Assembly (NCBI RefSeq): GCF_947492715.1
Contig: NZ_CANLNS010000002.1
Coordinates: 62,001 to 126,000 of the forward strand
Length of the DNA: 64,000 bases
Direction of reading: 5' to 3'
Origin: an uncultured Psychroserpens sp.
GTDB lineage: Bacteria; Bacteroidota; Bacteroidia; Flavobacteriales; Flavobacteriaceae
The translations under genes and the position numbers were made by a program. Position 1 is the stretch's first letter, and the number at the start of each line of letters is the position of its first letter. Positions 35,040 to 42,789 of this stretch are shown here, piece by piece. The notes under the pieces were generated by a model, which saw nothing but the letters and a program-made list of their open reading frames with translations, made no database searches and was not told the DNA's origin.

Positions 35040-36217
35040 TTAATTTTAGAACTTACGACTACAATTTTTTCGTTTAAGTTATTAGTTGTAAAAAAGATAT
35101 AGGTGTTACCTCCATCTTTTATGCGGTGTTTTTTGCGAAGTTGTTGTACTGTTTCTGGAAAGTTCCTAGTAGTGATATTGCCTTTAGATATTCCTAAGGA
35201 TTTCAATGCCTTTTTATTGTAATTGATTACAGTTTCGATTTTAAAAGAACGCCCTGGGAATTCAATTAACATGTCACTTGTATATAAATGGGAGTGCTGA
35301 TGTAGTTTTGAGAGTTTTAAACTTTCAGCAAGACTATTGAAGCCACCAGATTTTAAAATTGACGAATTAGGCTCGAAAAGATATCTTAAAGGTTTACTAT
35401 AGACGACATTTCGTTGTGACTCGTCACTTAATCTAAATGAAAAGATATCTTTTTTTCCTTTAATTATATTAACGGTTTTGATGGTTGTAGGACCTTCAAA
35501 ACCGTTTTCTAATATCCATAATAATTCTTTCACCTCGTTCTTAATTGCCAAAACATGTATGTGTTTAACATGTTTTAATTCATTTAAACCTACAGAGAGA
35601 TCTAAAAGAGGAGATGTTTTTATTGCAATGTTTGGAGCGTGTTTAAATAATGTTTCTAAATGTTCGGGTACATTAGGTAAACAATCATTTAGAAAAAACA
35701 CTTTTCCTTTGCTATCATGTCGTCTGGACGGATCTACATATATCCAATCAAATTGTTGATCGCCAGATTTTAAAAATTCTATACCGTCTTCAGCAATCGT
35801 TGCAATATTTGCAATTTCAAATTGCTCATTGTTGTGTGATACGATTTGAGACAATGTCTCATTTATTTCACAGTGAATAACGCTTTTAAAGACCTTAGAA
35901 AAATAATAGCTATCTACGCCTAAACCTCCAGTAATATCAACTATAGTAGTGCCTGTAAATAATTCGGATTTATACTTAGCGGCTATTTCAGATGATGTTT
36001 GCTCTATATTAAGTTTATTAGGAAAATAAATATTTGGTGTAGAAAACCACGAAGGTAGTTTGTGCTCGCTCTTTAGTTTAGATTCAATTTGTTCAACAAC
36101 TGTTCTTGTGCTAACGTTTTTAAAAGGAGTACCTCTTAATAGAATTTTTGAAACATCAGCCCTTAGATTTTTGTTAATAAAATCTTGAATGTCTTTATTT
36201 AAAATTTCAGTATTCAA
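35036..36217 (-). CDS. class I SAM-dependent methyltransferase with THUMP-like C-terminus
   Basis: The 393-residue cytoplasmic protein has a Rossmann methyltransferase core with SAM motif I VDITGGLGVDSYYFS near residue 95, an acidic CEIN at the end of the second strand and DWIYVDPSRRH as motif IV. The N-terminal 85 residues are helical. The C-terminal part, with FPGRSFKIETVINYNKKALKSLGI, matches the THUMP-like domain found in this Bacteroidota family, suggesting an RNA substrate. The start is TTG at 36217, 7 bp after the AI-2E transporter gene. Confidence 0.87.
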   Translation of the reverse strand: MNTEILNKDIQDFINKNLRADVSKILLRGTPFKNVSTRTVVEQIESKLKSEHKLPSWFSTPNIYFPNKLNIEQTSSEIAAKYKSELFTGTTIVDITGGLGVDSYYFSKVFKSVIHCEINETLSQIVSHNNEQFEIANIATIAEDGIEFLKSGDQQFDWIYVDPSRRHDSKGKVFFLNDCLPNVPEHLETLFKHAPNIAIKTSPLLDLSVGLNELKHVKHIHVLAIKNEVKELLWILENGFEGPTTIKTVNIIKGKKDIFSFRLSDESQRNVVYSKPLRYLFEPNSSILKSGGFNSLAESLKLSKLHQHSHLYTSDMLIEFPGRSFKIETVINYNKKALKSLGISKGNITTRNFPETVQQLRKKHRIKDGGNTYIFFTTNNLNEKIVVVSSKIN

Positions 36218-36224
36218 ACGATTT

Positions 36225-37313
36225 CTACAATCCTTGAGTTAATTTTTTTACTGTTTTATTATCTGATAAAAACTCTTTTAATATAACCTTTATAGCAGTA
36301 TAAGAAGGTACAGCCACAATCATTCCAACAACGCCAAATAACAAGCCAGCGATTATAATAATCAAGAATATTTCTAACGGATGTGATTTTACACTTTTAG
36401 AGAATATATAAGGCTGGCTAAAGAAATTGTCAACGAGTTGAGCAATTGTAATAACAATTAGCGTGTAAATAATCTTTGGCAGCACAATGTCGTTAAAACT
36501 ATCACCCAAATTATTTGTCATTACTAAAAACAGCATTAAAAAGGCGCCAATTAATGGTCCTAAGTATGGGATTAGATTGATTAAAGCACATAAGAAAGCG
36601 ATAACAACGGCATTTTTAACACCAATAATTAGAAGTCCGATTGTATAAATAACGAACAATATTAATATTTGAAAAAAGAGGCCAACAAAATAACGCGAAA
36701 GTAAATCTGAAATTTTAGTAAATGATCGTTTTGTCTTAGATTCCTTTTCATTAGGAATAAAAGTTAAGATGCCTTTTTCAAATAAATTACTGTCTTTTAA
36801 AAAGAAAAATGCAATAAAAAGCACAGACATTAAACCTATACTAAAACTTCCCAAGCCAGATACTAGGCTATTCAAGAAGTTTGGAATTACACTATAATCT
36901 AAATTGGATAAAATTTTAGATTCTTTTATTGCCTTTTCTGCATCAATATGGTTTAGTTCTAAATAGGCGATGCCAGATCTATAAAGCTCTTCAATGTTCT
37001 CTTGCAGTGCTGTTATATCTAGTAAAGATAGATTGTGTCCTTGTTCAACTAATAATGGAATCAGGAGCCCTATAATGCCAACAAAAACACCAACGAGTAG
37101 AAGCATGGTTGCAACAACAGCTATAGTGTTTCTAAATTTTAGACGTCGTCTTAAAAAGATAACAATAGGTCTGCCTATTAAAGAAATGACGGCAGCTATG
37201 AGAATATATACAATTACCGATTGAATTTTATAAAAGAAATATAGGATAAGTGCGATGGCTACTATAATCCCCACGGCACGTAGTATGCCATTTGCAATGG
37301 TTCTAGAATTCAT
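36225..37313 (-). CDS. AI-2E family transporter
   Basis: The 362-residue integral membrane protein has about eight helices in the typical arrangement: two N-terminal helices (ALILYFFYKIQSVIVYILIAAVISLIG), two more around residue 65-85, and four in the second half including the motif LINLIPYLGPLIGAF near residue 240 and a late PLEIFLIIIIAGLLFGVVGMIVAVP. Members of this family export AI-2 in some bacteria, but others are sodium/proton antiporters, so the substrate is uncertain. It probably shares a transcript with trmH-like and methyltransferase genes. Confidence 0.92.
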   Translation of the reverse strand: MNSRTIANGILRAVGIIVAIALILYFFYKIQSVIVYILIAAVISLIGRPIVIFLRRRLKFRNTIAVVATMLLLVGVFVGIIGLLIPLLVEQGHNLSLLDITALQENIEELYRSGIAYLELNHIDAEKAIKESKILSNLDYSVIPNFLNSLVSGLGSFSIGLMSVLFIAFFFLKDSNLFEKGILTFIPNEKESKTKRSFTKISDLLSRYFVGLFFQILILFVIYTIGLLIIGVKNAVVIAFLCALINLIPYLGPLIGAFLMLFLVMTNNLGDSFNDIVLPKIIYTLIVITIAQLVDNFFSQPYIFSKSVKSHPLEIFLIIIIAGLLFGVVGMIVAVPSYTAIKVILKEFLSDNKTVKKLTQGL

Positions 37314-37347
37314 TAGATTGATTTTACTCTATAAATATAAAAAGACT

Positions 37348-37848
37348 TTAGCTAAGTTGCTTTGTAATTTCGTATAAACTAATACTTGTTGCTTGAACAA
37401 CGTTCATACTGCTATTTTGACCATACATATCAATGTGAATGATTGCATCACAAACTTTTAAAATATGTTCTGAAACTCCAAAATTTTCATCCCCAATAAT
37501 CAGAGCAATAGGTTTATTTCTAGGAAAATTGAATTCCGTTAAAGATTTGCTTTCAGAAGTAATTTCTAGAGCAACGATAAAATAACCTTCATGTTTCACT
37601 TCTGAAATAACCTTTTGTATATCTAATTGAGTCCTGTGTTTGACAGATTTTTCTGTGGCCCTTGATGTTTTCATCATTTTTCTACCTAACGTAATCTGAG
37701 ATCCGCAAAAAACTAATTCTTCAACACCAAAAGCATCTGCTGTTCTGAATAGGCTGCCAATATTTGGAGCATTAGTTACATTTTCGGCAATGACTTTAAT
37801 TGAAAAGGTACGTTTATTAAACTGATTAGAGTAGTGATCAAGTTGCAT
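37348..37848 (-). CDS. TrmH/SpoU family RNA methyltransferase
   Basis: The 166-residue protein is a short SPOUT methyltransferase with the knotted SAM-binding core. Motif 1 is VIAENVTNAPNIGSLFRTADAFGVEE, motif 2 IALIIGDENFGVSE, and motif 3 MYGQNSSMNVVQATSISLYE. It lacks an N-terminal substrate-binding extension, so it is close in size to TrmL-like enzymes that modify the tRNA wobble 2'-O position. The exact RNA target is not certain. It is the first gene of its minus-strand operon. Confidence 0.92.
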   Translation of the reverse strand: MQLDHYSNQFNKRTFSIKVIAENVTNAPNIGSLFRTADAFGVEELVFCGSQITLGRKMMKTSRATEKSVKHRTQLDIQKVISEVKHEGYFIVALEITSESKSLTEFNFPRNKPIALIIGDENFGVSEHILKVCDAIIHIDMYGQNSSMNVVQATSISLYEITKQLS

Positions 37849-37980
37849 GGTGTTTGTGTTTCAAGAATGTAAATATGTAAAAAAGCAGTATCAATGAAAA
37901 ACTATTTTTAAAAAATCACCTAATGCATATCTCAATTTCACAAATAATTATATCTTACTTTCGTTTTAAACTTATCAAGT

Positions 37981-38769
37981 ATGTTTTCGATTTTTTCTAA
38001 AAAGAAAACAGTGCCAAAGAAAGCATCTGTTTTTTTTCATATCCCAAAATCTGGCGGCTCTACATTTGTTGGTTTATTACAAGCGTCATTAAATCAAAAT
38101 GCGCAAACAGCAACACCTACGCATAAAACTGATAGCGTTGGAAACACAACAATTTTTCATATTGATTTTTTAGACAAACATCGGAGGTTTAAAGGCGCAA
38201 AGTTTTTAAAAGATATTGAAATTAACAATAGAGACGACAAGGAAATGTTTCTAATATTAAGAAATCCCTTAGACCGATTAATCTCTGAATTTAATTTTCA
38301 GTTTCATATTCTAGATGGTAAAAATGGAAATACTAATGCAGCAATTATAACAAAGCTGAAACAGAAACCAAAAACCTTTGAGGCTTATATTGCTTGTAAA
38401 GAAACTCAGAATTATCAATCTAAATTTTTATTAGGAAGACCTATCAATGACCCTAAAAAGATTACGGATAAAGAGTTCGAGCGCTTAATTGATAGCATTG
38501 AGTCGCTTCCTATACATTGTGGTATAACAGATGAGTATGCAAGTTTTTTAAACCTGTTTGAAGAAAAAACAGGAATAGTTTTACCAAAAAAAGTGACGGT
38601 TAGAAAAAAAACACCTTTTATGTATCAAACCATTGTTGATGAAACCATAAAAAGTCGTGTTATGGAACTTAACGCTTTTGATTATAAGTTATATGAATAT
38701 GCCAAAAACAAAGTTGTTATCAATAATAAAAAGTTTAAATTTATTCAGTCAGATCAATTTATAGTTTAA
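37981..38769 (+). CDS. sulfotransferase family protein
   Basis: The 262-residue protein has the PAPS-binding features of carbohydrate-type sulfotransferases. The 5'-phosphosulfate loop FFHIPKSGGSTF is at residues 18-29 (Lys23 key), and the 3'-phosphate motif ILRNPLDRLISEF lies near residue 95. There is no signal peptide or membrane anchor, so it acts in the cytoplasm. No glycosyltransferase neighbours give a hint of the acceptor. It lies one base upstream of a JmjC-like cupin gene, so the pair is probably coexpressed. Confidence 0.85.
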   Translation: MFSIFSKKKTVPKKASVFFHIPKSGGSTFVGLLQASLNQNAQTATPTHKTDSVGNTTIFHIDFLDKHRRFKGAKFLKDIEINNRDDKEMFLILRNPLDRLISEFNFQFHILDGKNGNTNAAIITKLKQKPKTFEAYIACKETQNYQSKFLLGRPINDPKKITDKEFERLIDSIESLPIHCGITDEYASFLNLFEEKTGIVLPKKVTVRKKTPFMYQTIVDETIKSRVMELNAFDYKLYEYAKNKVVINNKKFKFIQSDQFIV

Positions 38770-38770
38770 T

Positions 38771-39505
38771 ATGGGACTATTCAATATTTTCAAAAGCGGT
38801 AATAGTAACAAGATGATTGCGCTTGATGAACTTCAAAGTGGTGACAGCGATTTGTTTGTTTCAAATTACAAAAAACCGCGTATACCAGTATTACTTAAAG
38901 GCGCAGCAGCCAACTGGCCTTTGATGTCTAACTGGACAAAAGAGTATATTGTTGAGCATATGGGGAGCTATGTGTGTAAAGTTATCAAAGATTCTAGACC
39001 AGCATACTCTAAAGAACAAACAACATTGAAATTTTACTTCGAAAAACTATCTGGCGTAAGTACTCTAACATTAGATCCTTTTAATGCCCGAAAGCCACCG
39101 CTTTTCTATAAAGATGTGAAATCGTCTAATCCTTATTTTAAAACAAATGATATTCAACGTTTTTTCTTTTTTCACTCAGTGAAAAACGCGGGAACGTTAC
39201 CTCATATCCATGGCAATGCGTTTAATATCCTTCAAAGTGGTACTAAAGAATGGGTGTTTTATGATGCCAGTGAAAAACACAATCCAGAAGGTTATGAATT
39301 GCTGCATACGTTTAATAGGAAATATGGACTAGGAACACATGCCAAAGATTGGTTTAAAAATGAAGTTCCAAAATTACCAAACAAACAAGAGAACGTCTAT
39401 CGTTGTACCCAAGAAGCTGGTGACATAGTCTTTATACCAAATGGCTATTGCCATGCGGTATTAAATAAATCTGAGGTTATGGGAATCGTATTTGAAACCA
39501 AGTAA
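38771..39505 (+). CDS. cupin-like (JmjC-type) Fe(II)/2-oxoglutarate oxygenase homologue
   Basis: The 244-residue protein resembles cupin_8/JmjC-type hydroxylases. It has PVLLKGAAANWPL near residue 40, the metal loop LPHIHGNAFNILQSGTKEW with His145 and His147, and EAGDIVFIPNGYCHAVLN with the distal His228. In the family the first metal motif is usually HxD/E; here it reads HxH, which may still bind iron or may signal loss of activity. It is probably cytoplasmic. It forms a pair with the sulfotransferase upstream. The substrate is unknown; protein or small-molecule hydroxylation are both possible. Confidence 0.82.
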   Translation: MGLFNIFKSGNSNKMIALDELQSGDSDLFVSNYKKPRIPVLLKGAAANWPLMSNWTKEYIVEHMGSYVCKVIKDSRPAYSKEQTTLKFYFEKLSGVSTLTLDPFNARKPPLFYKDVKSSNPYFKTNDIQRFFFFHSVKNAGTLPHIHGNAFNILQSGTKEWVFYDASEKHNPEGYELLHTFNRKYGLGTHAKDWFKNEVPKLPNKQENVYRCTQEAGDIVFIPNGYCHAVLNKSEVMGIVFETK

Positions 39506-39512
39506 ACTTTTA

Positions 39513-40184
39513 CTAATTTTCGAAGGCGTATTTCACAATATTAGCTCCCATTTTAAGTGCCTTTTCTCTAACATCTTCAGGGTCATTGTGTACTTCAGGG
39601 TCTTCCCAGCCATCGCCTAAATCACTTTCAAACGTAAAGAGTAAAACCAATCGACTCTCGTGAAAAAGCCCAAGAGCCTGCGGTCGTTTACCATCATGTT
39701 CATGAATTTTTGGCAAACCTTCTGGGAACTTATAGGCCGTATTAAAAATCTCATGGTCTTTGGGTAACTCGATTAGCTCCTGATTTGGAAATACTTTTTT
39801 AAGTTCTTTTTTAATATAGGGTTCCATACCGTAATTGTCATCAATATGTAGAAAACCACCAGAAGTAAGGTATTTTTTGAGGTTTTCGGCATCTTCGTCC
39901 GTAAGGAAAATGTTGCCATGCCCTGTCATGTGAAGCAACGGAAACTGAAAAATATCTATACTGCCAACCTCTACAACCTGAGGTTTTTCATTCATTCTAG
40001 TTTTTATATTGTCATTACAAAATTTAATCAAATTTGGTAGAGCGGTAGGGTTACTGTACCAGTCACCACCGCCTTTATACTTTACAATAGCTAAATCTTG
40101 CGCATGGCCATTTAAACTTGTTAAACTTATCACAAGTGCTAATAGCGCTGTAAGATTTCTTAAATGTTTCGAACTAAACCTCAT
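39513..40184 (-). CDS. DUF4159 domain exported protein
   Basis: The 223-residue protein has a signal peptide cleaved after GHA (about residue 28) and a DUF4159 domain. Typical pieces are YKGGGDWYSNPTALPNLI, PLLHMTGHGNIFLTDEDAENLKKYLTSGGFLHIDDNYG and KDHEIFNTAYKFP. The fold is related to class I glutamine-amidotransferase-like or ThuA-like domains, but no catalytic triad is confirmed. It lies head to head with the DUF1223 gene, with only 25 bp between them. Confidence 0.88.
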   Translation of the reverse strand: MRFSSKHLRNLTALLALVISLTSLNGHAQDLAIVKYKGGGDWYSNPTALPNLIKFCNDNIKTRMNEKPQVVEVGSIDIFQFPLLHMTGHGNIFLTDEDAENLKKYLTSGGFLHIDDNYGMEPYIKKELKKVFPNQELIELPKDHEIFNTAYKFPEGLPKIHEHDGKRPQALGLFHESRLVLLFTFESDLGDGWEDPEVHNDPEDVREKALKMGANIVKYAFEN

Positions 40185-40209
40185 ACTCCAAAAATAAAAA
40201 ATTAAGCAG

Positions 40210-40938
40210 ATGAAACATATCCTTTTAACGTTATTTATGATACCCTTATGTTTTACTTCGGAAAAAGTAGAGACATATCCACCTGTTATTGTATTAGAAC
40301 TTTTTACATCACAAGGTTGCTCTAGCTGTCCACCTGCCGATAAACTTTTAACTGAGGTTGATACATTTGATAATGAAAATCAAATTATAACACTGTCTTA
40401 TCACGTTGATTATTGGAATTATATTGGTTGGAAAGACCCATTTAGTAAGGCTTCCTTTAGTGATAAGCAACGTCAATACAGCAGGAAATTTAATAGCAGT
40501 TCAATTTATACGCCTCAGGTAGTCGTAAATGGGAAAACACATTTCGTTGGGTCTAACACTAGAGAAATGAATGCTAAATTAAAATCATATGCTAAAATTT
40601 CCGCAGAAAATAAAATCGAATTATCCGTAGTTAAAAGGTCCGGAAACAGTGTGAGTTTTAATTATAATATTGCTGGTGCTATTAAAAACAAAACGATGAG
40701 AATCGTTTTGGCTATTAAAGAGCGTACCACAGAAATACCAAGAGGAGAGAACCGAAATAGAACATTAAAAAATTCGAATATTGTGGTTTTAGATGAATCT
40801 TTAGGTTTGAAAAAATCGAATGGAAGCTATAGTTTTTCTATTCCGAAAATCGTAAATAAAGAAGATAAATTGAAACTAATCGTAATGTCTCAAAATTCTG
40901 ATTTAGATATAATTGGAGCTTCCCAAGTGAACTTATAG
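40210..40938 (+). CDS. DUF1223 thioredoxin-like exported protein
   Basis: The 242-residue protein has a signal peptide and a thioredoxin-like domain with the redox motif CSSCPPAD (Cys37 and Cys40) preceded by LELFTSQG, the diagnostic opening of DUF1223. SYHVDYWNYIGWKDPF and YTPQVVVNG complete the signature. The C-terminal half is a beta-sandwich-like extension. It probably acts as a periplasmic disulfide or thiol protein. It converges with rsmE; the 3' ends overlap by six bases. Confidence 0.88.
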   Translation: MKHILLTLFMIPLCFTSEKVETYPPVIVLELFTSQGCSSCPPADKLLTEVDTFDNENQIITLSYHVDYWNYIGWKDPFSKASFSDKQRQYSRKFNSSSIYTPQVVVNGKTHFVGSNTREMNAKLKSYAKISAENKIELSVVKRSGNSVSFNYNIAGAIKNKTMRIVLAIKERTTEIPRGENRNRTLKNSNIVVLDESLGLKKSNGSYSFSIPKIVNKEDKLKLIVMSQNSDLDIIGASQVNL

Positions 40939-41640
40939 TTCATTTGAATATATTACAGAATGACAAGCTATAACAGCAGCCGTTTCTGTTCGTAATCTGG
41001 TTTTTCCCAATACCACTGGATCAAAATTATTTTGAAAAGCGAGCTCAATTTCTTTGGTACTAAAATCACCTTCTGGACCAATTAAAATGGTGACATCGGT
41101 ATTGGTTTTAAGAGCTTGTTTTAATGAAGTTCTATGAGTGTCTTCGCAATGGGCAATAAATTGCTGTCCTTTGAAGTCTTGAGATATGAAATCTTTAAAT
41201 GGTACGGCATCATTAAGTTTTGGTAAATAAAAGTGCAAAGATTGTTTCATTGCAGATTGGACAATTTTCTTGAAGCGTTCTGGTTTTATAACACGACGTT
41301 CGCTATTATCACAAAAGATAGGAGTGATGCTGTCTACACCAATTTCTGTTGCTTTTTCTAAAAACCACTCATAACGGTCATTCATTTTAGTAGGTGCAAC
41401 AGCCAGGTGAATTTGGTAATCTCTTTTTGATTGCAGCGTTGAGGATTCTATTATTGCAATACAGTTTTTGACATCGGCTAAGCTAATTTTAGCCACAAAT
41501 AACCAACCTTTACCATTAGTTATTTGCAATAGGTCTCCAACAGACTTACGCAGCACCTTAACAATATGTCGACTTTCTTCTTTTGAGAATCGTATTTCAG
41601 TATCGTTTGCAGTTAGGCTTTTATTATAGAAAAGTTGCAT
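40933..41640 (-). CDS. rsmE: 16S rRNA (uracil-1498-N3)-methyltransferase
   Basis: RsmE methylates U1498 of 16S rRNA. The 235-residue SPOUT protein has a PUA-like N-terminal domain (SHIVKVLRKSVGDLLQITNGKGWLF region), AVAPTKMNDRYEWFLEKATEIGVD, the SAM-binding LIGPEGDFSTKE and the knot motif LGKTRLRTETAAVIA. Length and motifs are typical. The ATG overlaps the stop of the upstream parvulin gene by one base, which indicates translational coupling. Confidence 0.96.
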   Translation of the reverse strand: MQLFYNKSLTANDTEIRFSKEESRHIVKVLRKSVGDLLQITNGKGWLFVAKISLADVKNCIAIIESSTLQSKRDYQIHLAVAPTKMNDRYEWFLEKATEIGVDSITPIFCDNSERRVIKPERFKKIVQSAMKQSLHFYLPKLNDAVPFKDFISQDFKGQQFIAHCEDTHRTSLKQALKTNTDVTILIGPEGDFSTKEIELAFQNNFDPVVLGKTRLRTETAAVIACHSVIYSNEL

Positions 41641-42278
41641 TAGTTCTTAGGTTCTGTAATTTTTAAGACCTTAACTTCTTCAATTAGTTTTCGTTCATGC
41701 GTTACTAATACAACATAATACGCTTTTATCTCTGGAATATCTACCGTAAAAACATCACCTTCGGCATGATTACTAGTTACAATCGCTTTTTCAAATTCTG
41801 GATGCAGATCACCTTCTTTAAACCAACCCGAATCTCCACCACGTTTTGCGGTATCGTCCATGGAGTTTTTTACCGCTAAATCAGAGAAAGTGGCTCCTTG
41901 ATTATACTGTGATATCACACGCTTTCTAGCGGCATTTATGTCTTCTAAAGGTGTTTCACTTCCATCCAAATAAACGTAACTTACTCTGTAGTAAGGGATC
42001 TTGTATTTCTCAATAACTTTATAATAGGTTTTTTGAGGCGCATCTTTAAACGATCTTTTAGAACCAACACCCATTTTAAAAATCACATCTGCCATACGCG
42101 TAGCGTGCTTCTCTCTATTAAAAACAATCACTTTGCCTTTGACTTTTTTGTTTTTCTTTAAAAAAATGGTGACATCGTCTAGGGTTTGGATGGAATCTAA
42201 TGATTTTTCAAAATTATCTTGGCCGAAGACCATTGAAAATGATAGGCAAAGAAGTGTAGATAGTAAAATTTTTCGCAT
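41640..42278 (-). CDS. parvulin-type peptidyl-prolyl isomerase
   Basis: The 212-residue protein has a signal peptide (MRKILLSTLLCLSFSMVFGQ) and a parvulin domain. ISQYNQGATFSDLAVKNSMDDTAKRGGDSGWF and FEKAIVTSNHAEGDVF match the rotamase core, though it is less complete at its N-terminal strand than SurA-type domains. It should act in the periplasm on proline bonds during envelope protein folding. A well-formed promoter lies directly upstream (42306-42338), and it is coupled to rsmE downstream. Confidence 0.88.
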   Translation of the reverse strand: MRKILLSTLLCLSFSMVFGQDNFEKSLDSIQTLDDVTIFLKKNKKVKGKVIVFNREKHATRMADVIFKMGVGSKRSFKDAPQKTYYKVIEKYKIPYYRVSYVYLDGSETPLEDINAARKRVISQYNQGATFSDLAVKNSMDDTAKRGGDSGWFKEGDLHPEFEKAIVTSNHAEGDVFTVDIPEIKAYYVVLVTHERKLIEEVKVLKITEPKN

Positions 42279-42305
42279 AATATAAGGCGTGTTGTTTTAT
42301 GGCTT

Positions 42306-42338
42306 CAAATTTAAAAGTATGAAGACATGATAAAACAA
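42306..42338 (-). promoter_or_regulatory. promoter of the parvulin-rsmE operon
   Basis: On the minus strand a -33 TTG (42336-42338) and -7 TAAATTTG (42306-42313) are 22 bp apart, and the -7 is an exact consensus. The transcript would begin about 20 bp before the ATG at 42278. Confidence 0.7.
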
Positions 42339-42388
42339 GAGTTAAATGAAGTTTTTAAGAAATGATTGTTTATAACTCTCAAATACGT

Positions 42389-42769
42389 CTATTTTACGGC
42401 AATCATGCTAATTTCAACATTAACAAATTTGGGTAAATTGGCAACTTCAACAGTTTCTCTTGCTGGTGCTGTATTTGAATCAAAATACTTGGCATAAATC
42501 GTGTTAATCTGTGCGAAATTATTCATATCACTAATAAATATAGAGGTCTTAATAACATCCTCAAAAGTCATATTTGCCGCTTCCAAAACAGCTTTTAGAT
42601 TTTGCATAACTTGTTCTGTTTCCGAAGAAATAGAGTCTAGAACAAGTTCTCCTGTACTAACATTAATAGCTATTTGACCAGATGTATATAAGGTGTTGCC
42701 ACTTAAAACCGCTTGATTGTATGGTCCTATAGGAGCAGGAGCATTAGGTGTATTTATTATTGTTTTCAT
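42389..42769 (-). CDS. ridA: RidA family protein
   Basis: The 126-residue protein is a YjgF/RidA-family imine/enamine deaminase homologue. It has TPNAPAPIGPYNQAV at the N-terminus, LYTSGQIAIN, and the NTAPARETVEVANLPKFVNVEISMIAVK end in which the conserved Arg (about 107) and Glu (about 120) lie in the active site. RidA clears reactive 2-aminoacrylate formed by PLP enzymes. It lies 20 bp after lptD on the same strand and is probably cotranscribed with it. Confidence 0.94.
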   Translation of the reverse strand: MKTIINTPNAPAPIGPYNQAVLSGNTLYTSGQIAINVSTGELVLDSISSETEQVMQNLKAVLEAANMTFEDVIKTSIFISDMNNFAQINTIYAKYFDSNTAPARETVEVANLPKFVNVEISMIAVK

Positions 42770-42789
42770 AGTTGAACAATGTTAAAATG

